A DNA stretch of 64,000 nt from AC-49 sp963766605 (lineage in GTDB: Bacteria; Actinomycetota; Thermoleophilia; Solirubrobacterales; Solirubrobacteraceae). A program made the position numbers and the translations under genes. Where the stretch lies: positions 806,001 through 870,000 of the forward strand of contig CAVYAT010000007.1 of NCBI GenBank assembly GCA_963766605.1, in the 5' to 3' direction. The notes below the pieces were generated by a model. The model was not told the DNA's origin. It worked only from the letters and a program-made list of their open reading frames with translations, and made no database searches. This document shows positions 61,002 to 64,000 of this stretch, piece after piece (positions within the stretch are counted from its first letter, which is position 1; the number at the start of each line of letters is the position of its first letter).

Positions 61002-61526
61002 ATGAGCATCGACACGATGACCAGCCTCACGCCGGCAGAGCACAACAGGATCGTCGCGAGTCGGTGGATCGACGCGTTCAACGCCCGCGACGCCGCCGCC
61101 GAGGCGGCGGCCCGTGCTGCCGACTACATCGCCCACGCGCCCGACAGCATCGAGACGTCCGCGCTCGACTGCGACGCCTGGGTCGAGTTCCTCGGCGTCT
61201 TCGTCGAGGGCTTCCCGGACCTCCACCTCGAGGTGCTGGGCTCGTCGGCCGACGAGGACATGGTCGCCCAGCGCATCCTGTTCACCGGGACGCACACCGG
61301 GTCGTTCCGCGGTCTCCCGCCGACCGGCCGCAAGGTCCGGTTCTCCGGGCTTGAAATCAACCGGATGGCCGACGGCCGGGTCGCCGAACACTGGTTCCAG
61401 CTCGACGCTGTATCGCTGTTCGAGCAGCTCGGCCTGCGTGTCGTCCCCGGCCCGCGGTTGCTCCCACGGCTCTTGGCCTCGCAGGTAACGAGGCTGTTGG
61501 CGAAGCGGCGGCGCTCAGTTCAGTAG
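61002..61526 (+). CDS. SnoaL-like (ester cyclase/polyketide cyclase) protein
   Basis: A 174-residue NTF2-fold protein of the SnoaL polyketide-cyclase type: TPAEHNRIVASRWIDAFNAR, VEFLGVFVEGFPDLHLEVLG, then FTGTHTGSFRGLPPTGRKVR and ADGRVAEHWFQLDAVSLFEQ. The His/Asp pair in GRVAEHWFQLD matches the cyclase active site region. A basic tail (LLAKRRRSVQ) follows. It starts 9 nt after the cupin stop, so the two are probably one operon. The substrate is unknown. Confidence 0.85.
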   Translation: MSIDTMTSLTPAEHNRIVASRWIDAFNARDAAAEAAARAADYIAHAPDSIETSALDCDAWVEFLGVFVEGFPDLHLEVLGSSADEDMVAQRILFTGTHTGSFRGLPPTGRKVRFSGLEINRMADGRVAEHWFQLDAVSLFEQLGLRVVPGPRLLPRLLASQVTRLLAKRRRSVQ

Positions 61527-61584
61527 CGGGACCGCATCTCGGCGCTCTGCGTCCCGGCGACCCCCGCCGGGTACCGTCTCAGCG

Positions 61585-62049
61585 GTGACCGAGCACCCGC
61601 AGCGACCACCCCTCCCGCCGTTCGACGAGGCCAGCGCGCGCCAGAAGGTGCAGGCGGCCGAAGACGCATGGAACACCCGTGAACCGGCGCGTGTCGCCGC
61701 CGCCTACACGCCCGATTCGCAGTGGCGCAACCGCGACGAGTTCATCACCGGGCGCGACGAGATCGTCGAGTTCCTCACGCGAAAGTGGCAGCGCGAGCTC
61801 GACTACGCGCTGCGCAAGAGCCTCTGGGCATTCACCGACGACCGGATCGCCGTGCGCTTCCAGTACGAGTGGCACGACGACTCCGGGCAGTGGTGGCGCA
61901 GCTACGGCAACGAGAACTGGGAGTTCGACGCCGACGGTTACATGCGCCGGCGCGAGGCGAGCATCAACGACATCGCCATAGACGAGAGCGAGCGGCGGAT
62001 CTTCGGGCCGCGAGCAGACGCCGGCGCCGACGACGTTCCGCTTCGGTGA
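61585..62049 (+). CDS. NTF2-like DUF1348-family protein
   Basis: A 154-residue protein of the NTF2 superfamily, DUF1348 type. The hallmark is AAEDAWNTREPARVAAAYTP, then DSQWRNRDEFITGRDEIVEF and the Trp-rich EWHDDSGQWWRSYGNENWEF. The conserved Asp/Asn and Trp line the NTF2 cavity. The GTG start lies behind TACCGT, 58 nt after the previous gene. The function is not established; a role in detoxifying small molecules is often guessed. It is convergent with the monooxygenase gene, 19 bp apart. Confidence 0.85.
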   Translation: MTEHPQRPPLPPFDEASARQKVQAAEDAWNTREPARVAAAYTPDSQWRNRDEFITGRDEIVEFLTRKWQRELDYALRKSLWAFTDDRIAVRFQYEWHDDSGQWWRSYGNENWEFDADGYMRRREASINDIAIDESERRIFGPRADAGADDVPLR

Positions 62050-62068
62050 CCGAGCGGCTGTCCCGCGA

Positions 62069-63634
62069 TCAGCTCGCCACCGCGAGCACCGTGTCCAGCG
62101 CACGCGACACGTCATCGGGCGCGAAGGCCCCGACCGAGCGCCAGGCGACGATCCCGTCCGGGCGGACGAGCACCGCGCCTTCGGGCGAGATGCCGTAGGC
62201 GTCGCAGAAGCCCTGGGCGTCAACGACGTCGTCGTCGAGGCCGCTGAGTCGCGGCCCGGCGGGCGCCGCAGGCCCCCGAAGCAGCGCGAAGTGGAGGCCG
62301 AACAGGTCGAGCGTCGACCGATCCTCGCCCAGCGCGACGTGCGGAGCCCGGGTACCCGGCCGCGCGCGGGTCTGCGTCGGATGCATGTGCAGCGCGCCGT
62401 CGTCGCCGGCGCTGGGGTCGGCGATCACCGCGTCGGAGCGCATGACGAGCCCGAGCTCCATCGTCAGGTCGTCGATGAACGGCTCGACGTCGTCCATGCC
62501 GCGTTCGGGCACGACCCGCATCGCGTAGCGGGTGTAGGCCTGTTGTACGGTGAGCTTCGAGAGCGGCCGACGCTCGGCGTCGTAGGTGTCCAGCAGCCCC
62601 TCGCCGGCCTGGCCATTGACGACGGCCGCGACCTTCCACGCCAGGTTCAGCGCGTCCTGGACGCCGGTGTTGCCTCCGTACCCGCCGTTGGGTGGCACGA
62701 CGTGCGCGGCATCGCCGGCCAGGAACACCCGGCCGGACTGCATCGCCGTCGCGACGTTGGACTCGGCCCGCCAATGGGCGATGTCGAGAAGCTCGATCGG
62801 GATCTCGTCGGTCCCGATCGCGGCGCGCAGCAGCTCGAGGGCGCGCTGATCGGTGAGCCCGTTGCTGACGTCGATCGCCTCGGGCTGTGTGACGTCCTCG
62901 CCGACGGTGTTGATGACCAGGAAGCCGGTCCTGCCGGTGCGATCGAGGCGGAAGAAGCCGCGCAGGGTCGGGTTGTGGACGTAGATCACGCCCTGGTTTC
63001 GGTCGCGCAGCAGCGGCTCGCAGTCGGCGTTGAAGTAGATCGTGATGCTGCGCGACAGCTCGCCGTAGCCCTCCATGCCGACCCCGAGCCGCCCTCGCAT
63101 CGGGCTGCGATTGCCATCGGCGGCGATCACGTAGCGAGCACGCACGGTGCTCTTCTCCGCGGTGTCGAGGTCGAGCAGGGTGACGGTGACACCGTCGTCG
63201 TCCTGCTCGACACCGATCGCCTCGATGCGGTTGCGAACCGCGGCCCCGAGCTCGATCGCGCGGCGGCGCAGGATCGGCTCGAGCACGTCCTGGTTGACGA
63301 ACACCCGCACCGTCGGGCTGAACCCCTCGACGCCCTCGTTGAGCTCCGCGACGTAGGTCGCGATCTCGCGGCCCGCCAGCGACTCGACGGCGTTGATCCC
63401 GCCGGTCGGGTGGTAGGTCAGCAACGAGGCCGCGCGCACCTCGTCCTCGAGGCCGACCTGGCGCAGCATCTCCATCGTGCGCAGCTGGAAGTGCCCTGCC
63501 CGCGGGTGGATCGCGGTGCCGGCGTGGCGTTCGACGGCCAGCGACGGGACGCCATGGTGAGCGAGCAGCAGCGCGCTCGACAGCCCGACCAGGCTCCCGC
63601 CCACGATCAGGACCGGGGTCTCCTCATGCGTCAT
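62069..63634 (-). CDS. FAD-dependent aromatic-ring monooxygenase (PheA/TfdB-type)
   Basis: A 521-residue class A flavoprotein monooxygenase. The FAD motif is PVLIVGGSLVGLSSALLLAH (GxGxxG variant GGSLVG at 12-17), DG motif ARYVIAADGNRSPMRGRLG and GD motif FLAGDAAHVVPPNGGYGGNTG. The C-terminal thioredoxin-like domain (about 410-521) is present, as in phenol hydroxylases. It uses NAD(P)H and O2 to hydroxylate a phenolic or polyketide-like substrate. It is divergent from the LysR gene with a T-N11-A-type palindrome in between. It may work with the cupin and NTF2-like proteins, but that is inferred. Confidence 0.9.
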   Translation of the reverse strand: MTHEETPVLIVGGSLVGLSSALLLAHHGVPSLAVERHAGTAIHPRAGHFQLRTMEMLRQVGLEDEVRAASLLTYHPTGGINAVESLAGREIATYVAELNEGVEGFSPTVRVFVNQDVLEPILRRRAIELGAAVRNRIEAIGVEQDDDGVTVTLLDLDTAEKSTVRARYVIAADGNRSPMRGRLGVGMEGYGELSRSITIYFNADCEPLLRDRNQGVIYVHNPTLRGFFRLDRTGRTGFLVINTVGEDVTQPEAIDVSNGLTDQRALELLRAAIGTDEIPIELLDIAHWRAESNVATAMQSGRVFLAGDAAHVVPPNGGYGGNTGVQDALNLAWKVAAVVNGQAGEGLLDTYDAERRPLSKLTVQQAYTRYAMRVVPERGMDDVEPFIDDLTMELGLVMRSDAVIADPSAGDDGALHMHPTQTRARPGTRAPHVALGEDRSTLDLFGLHFALLRGPAAPAGPRLSGLDDDVVDAQGFCDAYGISPEGAVLVRPDGIVAWRSVGAFAPDDVSRALDTVLAVAS

Positions 63635-63691
63635 CGCTGGCTCCTCTGGTGGGGTGGCCGAGGCTACGTCCGCAGCGGGCCATATGACAAC

Positions 63692-63716
63692 TGAATCTCA
63701 TGATGGGCAAGATTCA
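63692..63716. promoter_or_regulatory. LysR-type operator
   Basis: TGAATCT, 11 nt, AGATTCA: perfect 7-bp arms with the T-N11-A spacing classical for LysR-type regulators, between the divergent monooxygenase (start 63634) and lysR (start 63725) genes. Confidence 0.8.
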
Positions 63717-63724
63717 CAGCAACA

Positions 63725-64000
63725 ATGAATCTCGCCGGCGTGGACCTCAACCTGCTCGTCGCGCTGGACGCACTGCTGACCGAGCGCAGCGTCACCCGCG
63801 CCGCCCAGCGCGTCGGCCTCAGTCAGCCGGGCATGAGCAACGCGCTGGCGCGTCTGCGCAGCGCCTTCGGTGATCCGCTGCTCGTCCGCCAGGGCGCCGT
63901 GCTCGTGCCGACGTCGCGGGCGGAGGCGCTGGCCGAGCCCGTCCGCGAGGCGCTGGCACTGATTCGCGCGGCGATCGACGCGCCCGCCGGCTTCGACCCG
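63725..64000 (+). CDS. LysR-family transcriptional regulator, N-terminal part
   Basis: The open frame begins MNLAGVDLNLLVALDALLTE and runs off the right edge without a stop; 92 residues are visible. The winged helix-turn-helix is SVTRAAQRVGLSQPGMSNAL followed by ARLRSAFGDPLLVRQGAVLV, a clear LysR signature (NodD/LinR-like: DLNLLVALDALL). The effector-binding domain lies outside the window. It most probably activates the divergent monooxygenase in response to its aromatic substrate. Confidence 0.9.
   Translation, partial: MNLAGVDLNLLVALDALLTERSVTRAAQRVGLSQPGMSNALARLRSAFGDPLLVRQGAVLVPTSRAEALAEPVREALALIRAAIDAPAGFDP

Overview
The window is GC-rich (mostly G or C at third codon positions), densely coding DNA from a free-living aerobic actinobacterium. 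The F0F1 ATP synthase operon, the comF-hpf-secA-prfB-ftsE-ftsX-S41 protease-rnr-smpB-ssrA backbone, the CtaG-type oxidase assembly protein, the Ig-like secreted proteins with a Cys/Lys/Thr-rich C-terminal module, and the ferritin-like/VIT1 fusion together suggest class Thermoleophilia (Solirubrobacterales-like). This is an inference from gene content and order; no 16S rRNA gene lies here. There are no insertion sequences, prophage genes, tRNAs or CRISPR arrays. The one standard RNA gene is tmRNA.

Layout. 1-9.9 kb: a cut-off secreted protein, a frameshifted PHB-depolymerase-like esterase, a GT39-type membrane glycosyltransferase overlapping an OmpR-type response regulator and its kinase, GtrA, a DUF202 protein, a ferritin-like/VIT1 protein and an Ig-like surface protein. 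9.9-17.5 kb: ATP synthase (two small AtpZ/AtpI-like membrane proteins, then atpB-E-F-H-A-G-D-C). 17.5-21.8 kb: a secreted protein, a saccharopine-dehydrogenase-like enzyme and a GGDEF-EAL protein. 21.8-32.2 kb: an M20 hydrolase, an LCP ligase, UDP-glucose dehydrogenase, two sugar-1-phosphate nucleotidyltransferases and a phosphoglucose/phosphomannose isomerase, interleaved with a MerR regulator and two consecutive S-adenosylhomocysteine hydrolase-family genes. 32.2-35.1 kb: MFS exporter/MarR pair and CtaG. 35.1-52.9 kb: the housekeeping backbone, interrupted by an ABC transporter/TetR module, a UPF0145-SDR-nadC-nadA block and an M16 peptidase. 53-59.2 kb: M50 and M3 peptidases, a second MFS transporter flanked by two copies of an unassigned structured RNA, an ArsR-SRPBCC-YCII operon, and ssrA. 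59.2-64 kb: LuxR regulator/cupin, two NTF2-like proteins, and a flavin monooxygenase divergent from a LysR regulator that runs off the end.

Working together: the 21.8-32.2 kb genes supply activated mannose and glucuronate and attach polymer to the wall; SmpB and tmRNA rescue ribosomes while HPF hibernates them and RF2 terminates translation under autoregulatory frameshifting; FtsE/FtsX and the S41 protease act at the envelope.

The strongest novel signal is a pair of about 129-nt RNAs (56147-56275 and 57610-57738). Each has its own promoter with the same -10 sequence and the same 17-bp spacer, a fixed outer helix, and a second helix that differs between the copies by compensatory base changes. 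The second is a tandem pair of AdoHcy-hydrolase homologues from apparently different clades, the downstream one altered at the catalytic Lys/Asp positions. Several genes (esterase, atpG, S41 protease, rnr) carry single-base indels. In atpG this removes an essential C-terminus, so at least some are probably consensus errors. The ABC ATPase at 37 kb carries about five and may be genuinely decayed.
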